Positions 23,083-34,361 of a stretch of DNA of 64,000 nucleotides are shown here, piece by piece. Where the stretch lies: the NCBI GenBank assembly GCA_030411725.1, contig MU839851.1, forward strand, positions 248,001 to 312,000. Reading direction: 5' to 3'. The first letter of the stretch is position 1, and every line of letters starts with the position of its first letter. The notes beneath the pieces were generated by a model. It searched no databases. It saw only the letters and a program-made list of their open reading frames with translations, and was not told the DNA's origin. The position numbers and the translations under genes are program-made. Source of the stretch: Echria macrotheca (lineage: Eukaryota > Ascomycota > Sordariomycetes > Sordariales > Schizotheciaceae).

Positions 23083-25494
23083 ATGCAAGACGACGATAAG
23101 AACAAGTCTTCGATTACCCCAAGGGTCACTCGCCGCATGGCCGCAACCGCAAATCGCGAGCCAAACAAAGCCAACGACGCGCCCTCCGAAACACTCGAGT
23201 CCAAGACCAACGAGCGGACCAGCCCACCTCCCACTCCTTCGCGCGATGGCAACGCCGACCCGGCTGCCGATGGCACACGCAAGACCAACGGGGAAACCGT
23301 TGATAACATCCCAAACAGCTCCAAGGTGATCTACAGCCGTCTGAGGAATACGAAGGAGGCCGACGAGCTGGAGAATGGCACCCCTCAGCCTCGAGACTTG
23401 GTCCCAAGCAGCATCACCGACCGCCATGTGCAGTCATGTCTGCGCTACTGCATCAGGCAGTGGGCTGGGGTTCGCTACGTCGACATAATTGCCTTCTTGG
23501 AGCCCCGCAATGAGACCATCTCGCAACAGTTCGCCCGAACCCTCCGCACGGTCGCTGAACACATCAAGCTCTGGAACGAAGCCAAGGTGTGGCTCATCAG
23601 GGCGCGCGACATTCGCCTTTCTCAATCCCAGCGCGGCGGAACGAAATCTCCTCTTTTTGTGCCCCAAGACTGTGTCATGGCGGTGAAGCTCTTCCAGGAA
23701 GCCAATCCGGCTTCTCCGTTCAATAAAGCCTCTGCCTCCCAGCCAAGCTACGCCGCCGACGGGATCGGAGATCGACTTTCCTCGCCGTTTCCGTATCGAC
23801 CTTCCTCTCCGTACGCGAGATTCCCTGCCGCACCCCCAAAGCTATCGCCTGGCGCCACCCTCTGCGAACCCTCCCCCGAACCTTCCCGACGACACTCAGA
23901 TGGGCAGTCCCTTGATGACTGGAAACCTCCAGGCCTGCGGTTGCTCCCAAATGCCAATGGGGTCTTAGTGTCGCGCTTAGTGTCACCAGACCTCGCCGCC
24001 CAGCATTTCCCCCAGTACCCTCCCCAACCGGATGGGTCGGGCATCGAGCTTGGCTCGCGACGCTCCGTTTCGCCCCCAGCAGCCAAGATAACGATGTCCT
24101 ATTCCGTCGAGTCGGGTGATCGACGCCCCGATTCCCCTTGTCTTACTGTTAACGAGCCCTCTCTTCCCCTCGCGAAGCTGGACTTCCAAATCTCCGAATT
24201 CGCTTTTTCTGACCCGGCTGTCTCGGAAAATCCCGACCCCCATGCCGCTGGCGTCGTGGAGAACACGTGGCGCGCAAGACATTCGACACTGGCCGCACCA
24301 AGAACCCCCACAACCGGCCAAAAGCATGCCCTAGAGGGAGTGGAAGACGACCCTTCCCACAGTAGCCACGGTTCACCAAGAGACAAACGTCAACGACGCG
24401 GTCACTATCCCTTAGATCTCACTTCGGATATTGCCGCCGCAACAAGGCTCCTTCCGACCGATCACTATCCGCAACTCTTCCACGATGGCGGGGACGCCGG
24501 CGCTCCACGAAGTGGCTGGCTGACTGGCAGTGCGGTTTATGACCTTGTGGATATGGTCACGGCTGCGCGGTTTCAGGACATGGCTCTGGTCGAGGTTTCA
24601 GACACCTTTACAGAAAGAGGATTGGTCAAGCGTATGTCGTTTGCTCATCTGCAGACCGCGAGGCAGGTCATCGGCATTCTGCATCTCAACGGCAACCACT
24701 GGTGCCTTGCTGTAATTCCCCTTAGCGATGCTAGCCATCACCCGACCCTGTTCTACAACTCCATGCTTCGGGACGAGCGGTACTTGGTTGCCGCCAAGTC
24801 ACAACTCGGCAGATTTCTTCCTGCACTGAGAGATGCTTGGACCAAGGCCAATGCGACCAAACCTCCCCAGCTGCAGCGCAAGGCACCGTTGTCGCTATCA
24901 TACCCACCGCTGATGCTTCCCCAGGCTATTCCCCAGCAAGAGAATGCTTCTGATTGTGGCATTGGCGTCGTTGTCGCGGCACTGCACATCTCCGCAGGTA
25001 TCACGCTTCCGGCCGAAACGGACTTTTTGTGGTGGAGGCGGGCCTTTCGCTGCCTTGTCCAAGATGCCGGAGACCCCAACAAGGAGACAGCTATAATCGC
25101 TCCGCACTTCTTCACCGACGACTTCTCAGTCGCGGAGCTGAAACCCCCTCCAGTTCCCGCCAAGGCCACCGGTATGGCCATGCGCGAATATTGCCGGACG
25201 CTGTCTGTGTTCCTCCAGGAATCCGGCACAATTTGTGACAAAGCGGAGAGTCAGTGGCATGAGGAACAATATGTCAAGGCTTCATCCGTCCTAGATAGCC
25301 TGTCGGCCATCTTCTTTGCATTCGAAACCTTGAACGCCCGGCTGGTGGGAATACCTGATGAAGTTGTTAGTGGGCAGGGAGCTGACGGACCACTGTCTCT
25401 CGCGAAGGATAGGGTAGCCTTTACTCTGCGCGCCGTGAGCATTGCTCTTTCGAGCGCTATCGAGGTTCGAGACAAGCACGCTCCTCATGTGTAG
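23083..25494 (+). CDS. Ulp1-like (C48-type) peptidase domain protein with substituted acidic residue
   Basis: One exon, 803 residues. The start is the first ATG after an in-frame TGA near 23049. Residues 1-110 are disordered and rich in charged residues. Residues 120-210 (HVQSCLRYCIRQWAGVRYVDIIAFLE...) are helical, followed by a long Ser/Pro-rich linker. The peptidase-like core lies near 490-660: His539 in NHWCLAVI, Gln618/619 and Cys625 in PQQENASDCGIGVV. Where Ulp1 enzymes have Asp (usually Y-D-S), this protein has Asn559 in LFYNSM. The activity could therefore be altered or lost, though some papain-like clans tolerate Asn. It shares the layout, not close sequence, with the protein at 11450-13835. 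The natural substrate is unknown. Confidence 0.8.
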   Translation: MQDDDKNKSSITPRVTRRMAATANREPNKANDAPSETLESKTNERTSPPPTPSRDGNADPAADGTRKTNGETVDNIPNSSKVIYSRLRNTKEADELENGTPQPRDLVPSSITDRHVQSCLRYCIRQWAGVRYVDIIAFLEPRNETISQQFARTLRTVAEHIKLWNEAKVWLIRARDIRLSQSQRGGTKSPLFVPQDCVMAVKLFQEANPASPFNKASASQPSYAADGIGDRLSSPFPYRPSSPYARFPAAPPKLSPGATLCEPSPEPSRRHSDGQSLDDWKPPGLRLLPNANGVLVSRLVSPDLAAQHFPQYPPQPDGSGIELGSRRSVSPPAAKITMSYSVESGDRRPDSPCLTVNEPSLPLAKLDFQISEFAFSDPAVSENPDPHAAGVVENTWRARHSTLAAPRTPTTGQKHALEGVEDDPSHSSHGSPRDKRQRRGHYPLDLTSDIAAATRLLPTDHYPQLFHDGGDAGAPRSGWLTGSAVYDLVDMVTAARFQDMALVEVSDTFTERGLVKRMSFAHLQTARQVIGILHLNGNHWCLAVIPLSDASHHPTLFYNSMLRDERYLVAAKSQLGRFLPALRDAWTKANATKPPQLQRKAPLSLSYPPLMLPQAIPQQENASDCGIGVVVAALHISAGITLPAETDFLWWRRAFRCLVQDAGDPNKETAIIAPHFFTDDFSVAELKPPPVPAKATGMAMREYCRTLSVFLQESGTICDKAESQWHEEQYVKASSVLDSLSAIFFAFETLNARLVGIPDEVVSGQGADGPLSLAKDRVAFTLRAVSIALSSAIEVRDKHAPHV

Positions 25495-25960
25495 GTGGGA
25501 GTCAATTAGGATCCAGATTCGAGGTGTCGGATAGCTGTCCTGTCAATCATACTGAATGTGGAGCGAGCCGTTGATGGGCCTGTTGTCGTTGTCGTTGTGG
25601 TACATTTATTTTAGGTGCTGAACGTTTGTAGGATGAGCTGATGGGAGATGCCAAGTGTCTCAACCATGTAACTACACAGAGGGCGCCTGAAACACCTATA
25701 GCCAAACTAAAATCGAGATCTGAACCCAGATAAGAATCTCAACCCTGTCCAAGGCAATCCGGTATCCCACTCCAGACCGAGCCGGACAGCTGGATGGTGA
25801 CGCCAGTCTTCAAATTGCCATATATATTTGCACCCTGTAGATGACGCACTGCAGTCGGCTTGCACAAGTGAACAGTCAAATGGGTCAGTTGCTTCATTTG
25901 GCCTAGCGGTATGATTACGTGGACAGATTTCACCCAAATTTCAGTACGCAGCTGTCAACA
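25495..25960. other. Intergenic
   Basis: About 470 bp after the Ulp1-like gene. No gene or repeat recognised. Confidence 0.5.
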
Positions 25961-25984
25961 TTACATGGACGCCGGGATTGAGGT

Positions 25985-26100
25985 CTGAATCTGAGATAAG
26001 GTCGCGCGATATCCCTCTGCCCTGAGCTTCAGGTCGAGAATGGCTCGGCGTCCGACTCGCTGGCCTTGATGCCCGGGTCGGAGAGGTAGGGGGATGCGGC
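25985..26100 (-). pseudogene. Rearranged relic of a helicase/AAA+ gene like the one at 27174-34361
   Basis: On the minus strand the sequence encodes Y-L-S-D-P-G-I-K-A, identical to residues 87-95 of the giant gene next door. Only about 20 bp further, in a different frame, it encodes I-L-D-L-K-L-R-A-E-G-Y-R-A-T, nearly identical to residues ~1752-1765 of the same protein. Nucleotide similarity extends over about 30-45 bp on each side. So a paralogous copy once existed here and lost about 5 kb between these points. The joint is out of frame and cannot work. Confidence 0.7.
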
Positions 26101-26351
26101 TGGGACGGTTGGGGCGGGGGGCACGCCGGGGCACGGACAGGGGAAGGGGCAGGCGTGTGGTTGCGGCGAGAGCTTGTTCGGCGGCGGCGAGGGCTCGTTC
26201 TGCGGCGGTCAGGAGTCTCTCGGCTCTGGCGGCGGCGGCGACGGCGACGGCTGTCTCGGCAGCGGCGACGGCAGCCCGCCTTTCATCGGCGGCGGCGGTG
26301 GTGGCGGTGGTGATGGCGGGTTCGAGGGCGGTGGTGATGGCCGTGGCCAAC

Positions 26352-26561
26352 TCAGCGGACGAAGCCGCATCCCGGCCATCCTAGGTTGCCATCCCGACCG
26401 GCCGGGCCGGTTGGCCCCTTGCGGCAAACGGCGATTAACGATATTAGGGCGGCGAAAATTGACACAATCATAGTCCCGAGCGCCCAATTCGCAGATTTCT
26501 GGACTGCCTTGTCGGCGGGCGAGGGTTCGGTAGACTTGGGGAGGGGGGGTGACACCTTCAT
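26352..26561 (-). CDS. Small membrane ORF with collagen-like G-x-y repeats (doubtful gene)
   Basis: About 69 residues from the ATG at 26561. It has a Pro/Ser-rich N-terminus, one likely transmembrane helix (WALGTMIVSIFAALISLIAVC) and a short collagen-like run of six G-x-y triplets ending at a stop. In the next frame downstream (26350-26110) the DNA encodes an alanine-rich, heptad-like stretch (ERRAAVAAAETAVAVAAAARAE), as if a coiled-coil protein had been broken by a frameshift. The 5' side runs into a MITE fragment within about 25 bp, so its promoter is probably lost. It may be a decaying gene for a membrane-anchored collagen-like/coiled-coil protein, or chance in GC-rich DNA. Confidence 0.35.
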   Translation of the reverse strand: MKVSPPLPKSTEPSPADKAVQKSANWALGTMIVSIFAALISLIAVCRKGPTGPAGRDGNLGWPGCGFVR

Positions 26562-26583
26562 GTTGGTATCGTCAAAACAAACA

Positions 26584-26659
26584 GCGTTCAAACACCTCTA
26601 TCTACCGGAAATAAAAGATAAAAGGTCTCGACCTAACGCATACCTAGGGGTTTAGGAAT
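26584..26659 (+). mobile_element. Truncated internal fragment of the MITE family
   Basis: This stretch (ACCGGAAATAAAAGATAAAA, GGTCTCGACCTAACG) matches the interior of the MITE copies, for example 46880-46960. It ends exactly where copy 2 begins. It looks like an older copy into which copy 2 inserted or with which it recombined; the other half is missing. Confidence 0.75.
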
Positions 26660-27084
26660 GGCGTCTGATCGGGGTGCACCCCCCTTTTAATCCGTACGCA
26701 TCCCCTGGAAGATATATTTTTCGCGTAAATCCTTAAAACCAAGCGTTAAGCGTAATAACAAAAGCAAAAAAGCTATTAAAATAGGCTTTACAATCTATCA
26801 ATTACGTTCTTAAGCCTTTGTTTCCCGGAACTAAACTATAAAAGGTCTCAACCTAACGTATATCCAGGGGTTTAGCAATATATAAACGCACCTAACTGCC
26901 TTATACCTTTAACTTTACTAGCTTTTATGAGTTCAAAATACCTTATATTGCTAGATAAGCATCTAACAAATATATATACAGCTTTCAGGAATAATATCAA
27001 CAGTAAATTAGAGGGCAGATACGTAAAACGCCATAGCAGGGGATGCACCCGTAGCAAAAGGGGGGTGCACCCCTATCAGATGCC
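26660..27084 (+). mobile_element. MITE copy 2, 425 bp
   Basis: Complete element with long TIRs: the left begins GGCGTCTGATCGGGGTGCAC and the right ends GGGGTGCACCCCTATCAGATGCC-type sequence. The inverted repeats are about 46 bp. The flanks (TTAGGAAT left, GCTATATA right) do not match, so the target duplication has been lost, in line with the truncated fragment on its left. It ends 89 bp from the 3' end of the giant helicase/AAA+ gene. Confidence 0.85.
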
Positions 27085-27173
27085 GCTATATAGTCCCCTG
27101 GCCATCTGCTAGATCTCATCCCGAGTTTCCGTCGTTCATCGACACTCAGCTACCATGGCACCTACTGAGGGAT

Positions 27174-30100
27174 TTACAGCTTCGCAAGAGAAATATCAAC
27201 ATCCGAAATGTAATGGGATCCTCCGGCGCAGCGGTATCCCCCATGCTGCTTGATCCAAGCGTAGCCCATGGGACACGCTCCCATGAGCGCAAGTTTCTTC
27301 TGTTTCTCGGCCTCCTTTTTGCGTTCTTCCTCTTCCTTTACCAAACGTTCCACAATCTTTGCCCTCGCGGCCGCTGATGCCTTGCGAGCCGCTTCCTTGA
27401 GACGTCGATACTCCTCCTCGCGCTCGTCCTCGGCGTCTCTATCTCTTTGCAACTGCTCCCAGACTTCATCGCTCACTCCTGCATCTCGACGAACATCCCG
27501 GGGAGCTTTCCGCACCACAATGTCAATGTCGGTGCGCTCTTCTTGGCCCTCTGTGATATCGCCAACTGGAGATGCCTGCCTGTCTGCCTGGGCAGTCTGC
27601 AAAGTTGTTGCAGTGGCTGTCACTGCTCTGGGCGGAGTCGCTGATGGCGGTGGCCGGAAAGGAAGCTGGGGACGCGGCTGAGAGCTGTGGACTGATTGCA
27701 CGTTCACCGCAGATGCGGTCCGCGCTGCACGCTCTCTGATCATCTTGCCGAGTTCCTGGAGGACGATGTCTTCCTTCAGAATAAATCCGCCCTTGTCCAG
27801 AGAAGCCTTGCATCTCAGCAGTCTATTGAAGATGGTACCAGTCAAGCACTGCACGTCACGAGCACTGGCCCAGCTGTCTTGTTGGATCAGGCGTTCGAAG
27901 CACAAGAGCAACTGCTGACTGAACCACGAAGAGGGGTTATCGAGACAGCTGAGATCAAGATGCTTGTCTCGCGATAGAAGCTCGTCCTTCTTCTTTTTCA
28001 GCAACCGATGCATAAGCGAGACACAGTCTTGCGGCGGCAGAGGTTTGAAGTCAACCACAGCAGGGAATCGGGACGATAAGCCTGCGTTGACGGAGAGGAG
28101 GCGGTTGATATCGGCGTCGTATCCAGCCAGGATGATGATCAGCTTCTTTTGATACCGCTCCTTGGTGATGCAGTCGACCAGCTCGTCTACGGCCTCCTTG
28201 GCAAAGTGGCCTTCGGCGAGCCTGTAGGCCTCGTCAACGAAGAGAACCCGACCAAGAGCTTGGTCGAGCTTTTTCTGCACCTTGGGTCCTGTCTGTCCGA
28301 CGTATTGACCAATCAGGTCGGTTGCAGAGCATTCGACCACCTCGGGTGTCGCGAGGAACCCCATGTCGTGGAAGACCCTCCCCATCTTCTTCGCCGTGGT
28401 TGTCTTTCCGGTGCCAGGGGGGCCACGGAATAAGAAATTGAACGGGATGCTCTCCTTCGGGTCCAATTTGAGCTCTCTCATGGTCCGAACCGTGTCTTGA
28501 TATTCTTCGAGAAGGGCGACAACGTTCTCCGAGCCGACAGTGTCTTGGAATAACATTCTGACGTTTGTCTCGGCCTTGTCGGCACGGTCAAAATGCTCAT
28601 CGAAATCCCTGGCTTCCAGCAATGTGCTTGCTCGAGTCTTGCTTTCTCCGGACTCCATCCTGGAGACACGCCGTTGGTGTCGAATCTTGGTTGCGTCGAG
28701 AATAATGTTGATTTCGCCGGCATTCCCAAAGTTCGGACGGTAGCGTGCGCGATCCAGCATGTCCATGGCCACTTGTTTTGCCTCGTCAGTTGCGCGATAT
28801 CCGTCGGCCTTGAGCTTCAGATCGAGAATGACTCGAAGCTCATCCTGCGAAAAGTCCTCAAAGGTAAAACCGGACGCCACAGGGAAGCGCCGACTAAGCC
28901 CAGGGTTGACATTCTGGAACATCTGCTCCATCTGGTCCTTGTATCCCAGAAGCAGCACGCAGCGATCGTCACCCGGCACGCTCTGGACTTCGGCGACAAT
29001 GGTGTCGATCACGGCCGTCTTGTACGGGTCCGCGCTTGCGCCCTGGCCATCGCCTCCCCCATACAGCCCATAGGCTTCATCTATCACCAAAACCTTGCCC
29101 ACGGTAGCGGCCAGAATCCCCTTGGTATTCTGCTCCGACTGGCCCAAGGCCGAGCCCACAAAATCTGATGGGTTCTTGACCACAACTGAAGCTGAGTTAG
29201 TATTATTGTTCTCTCGATGGGAAGTCCGTCACGTACCTTCGCCTTTGGAGAGCATCCCCACCGCGACGAGGATCTCGCCGTACAGCTGCGCCACTGTTGT
29301 CTTGCCGGTCCCCGGGTTACCGAGGAAGACCTTGTTGAGCGAGTAGAGGATGCGAGGCTGTTCAGTGAGTTCCCGCTCGTAATTTTGCTGGATGGTGTCC
29401 ACCAGCGCCTTTACAGCTTCCTTCACGGAGGACAGCCCGATCAGTTGTTGAAGCTTCTGCCAAGCCGGGCAGTTGGCCAGCGCCGCCGTTGGCTTTGGGC
29501 CGATCAAGTCCTCCTTGGTGAACAGCATATCATTGGGCTTGCCACCAGCTAGTCTCACTCGGCGGATCCGATCAGCCTGGCGTCTGGAGATGTTGCTGAG
29601 AGTGTTCTCGACGGCACGAGCATTGCCGAATCCGTCTTTTCCTCGGCCATAGCCAATCCTCCTGGCAACGATCCGACAGTAGAGTCCCCGTAAACCGTCT
29701 TCGCACTCCATGAGACCGCCATATTTCCCGTTGACCTTGAACTCCAGAATCCGCAACAGCTCGGCATCGCTGTAGTCAGCAAAGTCCATCTGGATGGGGA
29801 AGCGGCTGGGAAGGCCGGGGTTGTGGGCGAAGAAACTTTCCATTTGCTTGTTGTAACCCGCAAGGACAAACACGACCTTGCCCCTGAGGTTCTCAACCTC
29901 GGCAAGCAGGTAGTCGAGGACGGCGCCCCCGCCCGGATTGTTCCCCGATGTTAGCTGGTACGCTTCATCCACGAAGAGAACACCGCCGCTTTCCTTGAGG
30001 ATCTCATCAATCAGCTTCTTGCACCCCTGGACACCGTTGCTGGCCATGGCTGATCCTGTTGTCTCCTTGAAGCATGTACCAGGGATAACATCCAGCTCGG

Positions 30101-33100
30101 TGAGGAATCGGGCGTATAGCCGCGCCACTGTCGTTTTGCCTATGGATGTTAGTGACAATGGATACAGGAGATTCTTGAGCTTACCAGTTCCTGGATTGCC
30201 CAGCATGGAGCAACTGAATCTCTCGGTCGCCAACGAAGTACCCTGGAGTGTGGCGAGCTCTACCCTGGATAAAATGGAGAGGAACTCATGTTTCACCTTC
30301 TCCAAGCCTATCATGGTCATCAGTTCATCCAATGCTTTGTTCTGCGCGCCGTCAACTTGCTTGAGAAGCTTCCACTCAGCCGCAGCGCTATCCGGCTTCT
30401 CGGGTGAGGAGTCAGCAGGAGGACTTGCAGTCCCCGCTGTGCGCTTTTTGGCAAGTTCCTTTGCTTTGGCGGCATTTAGTGCGGCTCTGGCGTCCTGCCA
30501 TTGCTTCCTCTCCTGCTTCTTCTTTTCAGCTTCCTTGAATGCCGCAAGTTCCGCCTGCCGCTCCTTGATCTGTTTCTTTTCATTCTCCTCCTCGGCCTGG
30601 TACTTTGCGATTGTCTTCTGGCTTTCGAGCTCGTCCTCAATCTTTTGCAGCTCCTTAGCGCTCTCCGTCTGAGAACGTTGTCTTTCGGTCTCGCGCTGCA
30701 GATCCATCTTGGCACGGCGCTCGGTTTGCTTGTCTTCTTTGATACAAGCGTGGCAGTCGTCATTCCTCTTGGTACAGAAGACCCGAGTCTTGTGCCCTCG
30801 ATCGCACGTCTTGTCCACTAGCTGGCGGCATTCCGCCTTGCTGTGATCGGAAATCCTATGGCACCGGGACTGGCACTTGTGAATCCCGCATTTGAGCGGA
30901 GCGTTACTGGACTGCGTCAGCGTCTCTTCTGAAAGATGGCGCCAAGAGACAACTCACCATAGCTTTGTACAGCCGCCATCCGGGCTGAATTTGTCAAAGT
31001 CCGAAGGTTCCTGAAGAAGCGCTTCGATTTCCGGATGCTTTTCGCACTTCACAGGAAGGCCGTCATATAGGTGACCCTGTTCTTTCATAAGCTCGAAAAA
31101 GGGAACCCAAGTTCCTGCGCCTTTCTTGCTGTTCATGAATGTGGCCATGTTGCCGATGAGGACGAGACAGTTGCGGGCTCTGGTGATGAGTACGTTCAAC
31201 CGTTCCGGAGCACACATGAAGCCAACATCGCCGGTCTCGTTGCTCCGGGTGAGGGACGCGATGACGATGTCGCTTTCCTCTCCTTGATAATTGTCTACAC
31301 CGATTAGTCATTTGTGTGGCAGCAAGGAGTGCTGATGCTCACCGATTGTCGAAATACGAATGGGCGCCTGGTTAACCTGGGCGGCCGCTTGGGTCATCAA
31401 CCCAGCGCGAATGAGCTCCCTCTTGTCCATTTCTCCAAGCTCAACTGCATATTCCCCCTTGAGAATCATCTCCTGGAGGACTCGAAGTTGGCCCAGATAG
31501 GGAGTCAAGACGACAATTTGGCTGGTGCTGTAGCCCTGTTGGCCCATATACTTGACACAACGCACAACCATCTCGGCCTCAAAAAGATTCTTCTTGCTTT
31601 CTTTGACTCCCGGGTCACGACGATCGCGGAGGGCGTTGTCGGTATCCTCAGGTTTGCTGTGGTTGACGAATATGACTCTGTCCCGAAGACCCCGGATGCG
31701 GTCTCGCCCCATTGTCTTTGGGTCGTCGACAAGATCCGGATATGTCAAGCGGCGAGGGAAAAGAGAAATCTCGGGCACCATCCGGTGTTGCTTGAGCAGT
31801 GTCTGGTGCTTGGCTCCCTGCTTGATGAGTCGTTCGAACATGGAACAGTTCAGATCGAAGCCGCTCCCCTTTTCGACTGACAGGTCGTAGTTGTTGATCT
31901 TGGGGCGCAGTTGCTTGTGGTCGCCGACCAGAACCAGATGCTGGACCGTGGGCGCCAGGGCTGTCAGGATGTGGCTTTCTAGAATTTCTCCCGCCTCTTC
32001 CACCAGCACCACGTCTGGCCGGAAGGCCCGGATGAGTCGTCCGTGTTTCGCTGCAGCGGTCGTGGTGCAGCCGAGCAGGGTTTTACTGCGGACGATATCG
32101 GCATCCGACTCGCTGAACTGGATGTCGATCTCTTCCTGTGCGTTGTTGAACTTCCGGATGCATTCTTGGATGCCTTCAAGCCGCTCAGCCACAATATTCT
32201 TGATCCATAGCCGCACGCGGGCCTCGCGTTCGGGCACCGGAATGTCCCAGATGGCCCTGCAATGAGGTGCGAGGACATTGACAAAGACCCCAGCATCTTT
32301 GCCCTGAGACCACTGGTTGAAGAGGTAGTCAGCACCGATCTTCTTGCCCTTCTTGCCCGTCTGTTGCCAGCCACCCTGGTTGATGGGCACTTGGAAAGCT
32401 TCGAAGAATCCGACGTCGTCCTCTGAGAATTCGAGGTATTGTGATATATCCTCCCATTTGATGGAAGACCGTGCATAGTCGGTTATTGCCTCTCGAGCAG
32501 CCCCTGCGTGATGGGATGCCGACACCCGCAGCTTCTCGATCAGATTCCACGCGTCTCGAGTGCGACGGTATGACCTGGCCTGGCTTGAAAGGAGGAGCGA
32601 CTCGACGGCGGGAGTACACTTGGCCCTGGCGCCGATTCGAACCACGTAATCCCGAGAAATCCCGACTCGTATCAGGTCCTCGAGCAACTGGTTCAGCGCA
32701 TGGTTGGTATAGCTGATGACGAGAATACGGAGGCCGACATCGTGGAAGAACCGAGCGATTTGAGCGCTGGTGAAGGACTTGCCAGTGCCTTTGAGACGAT
32801 CAGTTCGATGTATCCCTGAGACAGATGTTGAAGCCTACCTACCTGGAGGACCCTGAATAATGCTGATTGCGCTCGTAAGAGCGTGGACGATTGCTTCCAG
32901 CTGTGAACGGTCGACGAAGACCGGCGCTGTCTGCCCGAGTCGGGCTGGTAACTTGATCGAACTGCCCTTGCCTGAACTGTCCAGATGCTGCTGGAGACGA
33001 TCAATCATGGGCTGAAGAATGGAGTCTTGAACTTGGCGGCTGGCGCTCGGGCACGACGGGTCGGTGATGATGTTCTGGAAGGGGAGATGCGTGACGGCCT

Positions 33101-34361
33101 GCAAGCTGAGGAGGATAGGTTCGTAGGCGAACACGGCCGTGTCGACGACAATAAACTGGACCGGCACGGGGCCAGAAACAGCCAGAGCTAACAGAGCGCT
33201 CCCAAATCCCCGAGCATCCGTGAACTGGAGAGAGACGACTGGAGGCGACTTAACGAGGAGGTCGACATCCCGATCGACAAATGCGAAGCCGAAAATCTCC
33301 TTGCCTCTGCACAAGACGCCAAAGGCCTGGTGCTTTAGAAAGTTCTTTTCGTCGGCGAAGAACTTCTTGCGCGCAGCTGGATTTTTCTTCTCGAGGAAAT
33401 GCAATCCCTCATAGCATTGCAGGAGCATGGTGCACTTTTTGAACTTGAACCGACCATTTTCCTCCTCGTCTCCAAAGTTCAAGCTAATGGGTCGGAGTCC
33501 TCCCAGAATCAAGGCCGAACGCCTCCCCTTCTTGACACCGAGAGCAACGTGGAAGTCCTCCCGCAGCTCGGCAAGCATGTCCTCCCTCAGCAAGCGGTAT
33601 TGGTTGTCGAGATGGATCCGCGCGCGCTCTTCGGGCTTGGTGTCCAAGACCTCCTTGGCCGTGCGGTAGAAGGGAAGCTCGGTGGAGCGGAACTCGTCGG
33701 TCGTTGGAAAGGTTCGGATCTGCCGGTAGTCGGCGTGGTCATTGTCGTGACGGCCACCAGGACCGTTGGGCGTATTCTGCTCGGGTGCATGGAGCATCTG
33801 GATAATCCGCTTGATCTTGTACCCCAACTCGCGGGAAGGATGGTGTTCGGTCTTGAGGAAGGCATCTTTGTCGGAGAGCGTCTGGATGTCGTTGATCACA
33901 GCGGCGCTGAGGCCAAGTTTGGGACGGAGTGAGATTAGTTCAAATGAGAGCCATGTGAATGACGCGAATAGCGGATCGGTTTGGTGCGTCCGGAAAAGCT
34001 GGACAAGGGCGTTCCAGAGAGTCGGGGGCTCGGCGGTGGCATGGAGGACTTTATGCAGGAGTTGGCCGTCGGCCAGGGCTTTAATGCCTGGGTCCGAGAG
34101 GTAGGAGAGCGTGGGGAGAGTTTGGGAGAGGAGGAAGGAGTCGGTTAGATCGACGCGGAGGGCTGAGTGCAACGCCTTGAGCCCTGCTGCACTGGATACG
34201 ATGGTCTCAACGCAGGCGCTGGGGGTCTTTGGCGCGGTTGTGAAGAGGCGGATTCCCTCGAGGAAGTGTTGGGCGCTTTGCGAGCTGATGATTTGCTGCT
34301 CGCCGGAAATCACCTTGTAGAAAACCCGCTTCAGACGGGCGGCACGTTGGTCATGAGCCAT
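27174..34361 (-). CDS. Giant SF1 helicase / NFX1-type zinc finger / triple CbxX-CfxQ AAA+ protein
   Basis: Six exons: 34361-32843, 32788-31343, 31294-30958, 30906-30185, 30139-29237 and 29185-27174. Introns are 45-54 bp. The sum is 6939 nt, 2312 residues, in frame. Residues 1-490 are helical. An SF1 (Upf1-like) helicase follows: Walker A GPPGTGKS near 503 (split by intron 1), VVLVEEAGEI, VGDHKQLRP, then NYQGEESDIVIASLTR and LNVLITRARNCLVLIG. A cysteine/histidine cluster (CGIHKCQSRCH...CDRGH, residues ~1101-1160) matches NFX1-type fingers. A coiled coil precedes three AAA+ CbxX/CfxQ domains with Walker A motifs near 1336, 1613 and 1887 and Walker B forms LFVDEAY, LVIDEAY and LFVDEAY. It ends in a charged coiled coil and a Cys/Gly tail. 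Known: animal ZNFX1 helicases act in small-RNA inheritance and antiviral response; CbxX domains are remodelling ATPases. The fungal role is not established. Confidence 0.93.

Noticed and set aside
25961..26350. Alanine-rich 129-codon frame as a gene
   Set aside because: It begins without an ATG, ends in the scrambled helicase fragment and depends on GC-rich repeats.
26652..27092. Target duplication for MITE copy 2
   Set aside because: TTAGGAAT and GCTATATA do not match; the left flank is another element fragment.
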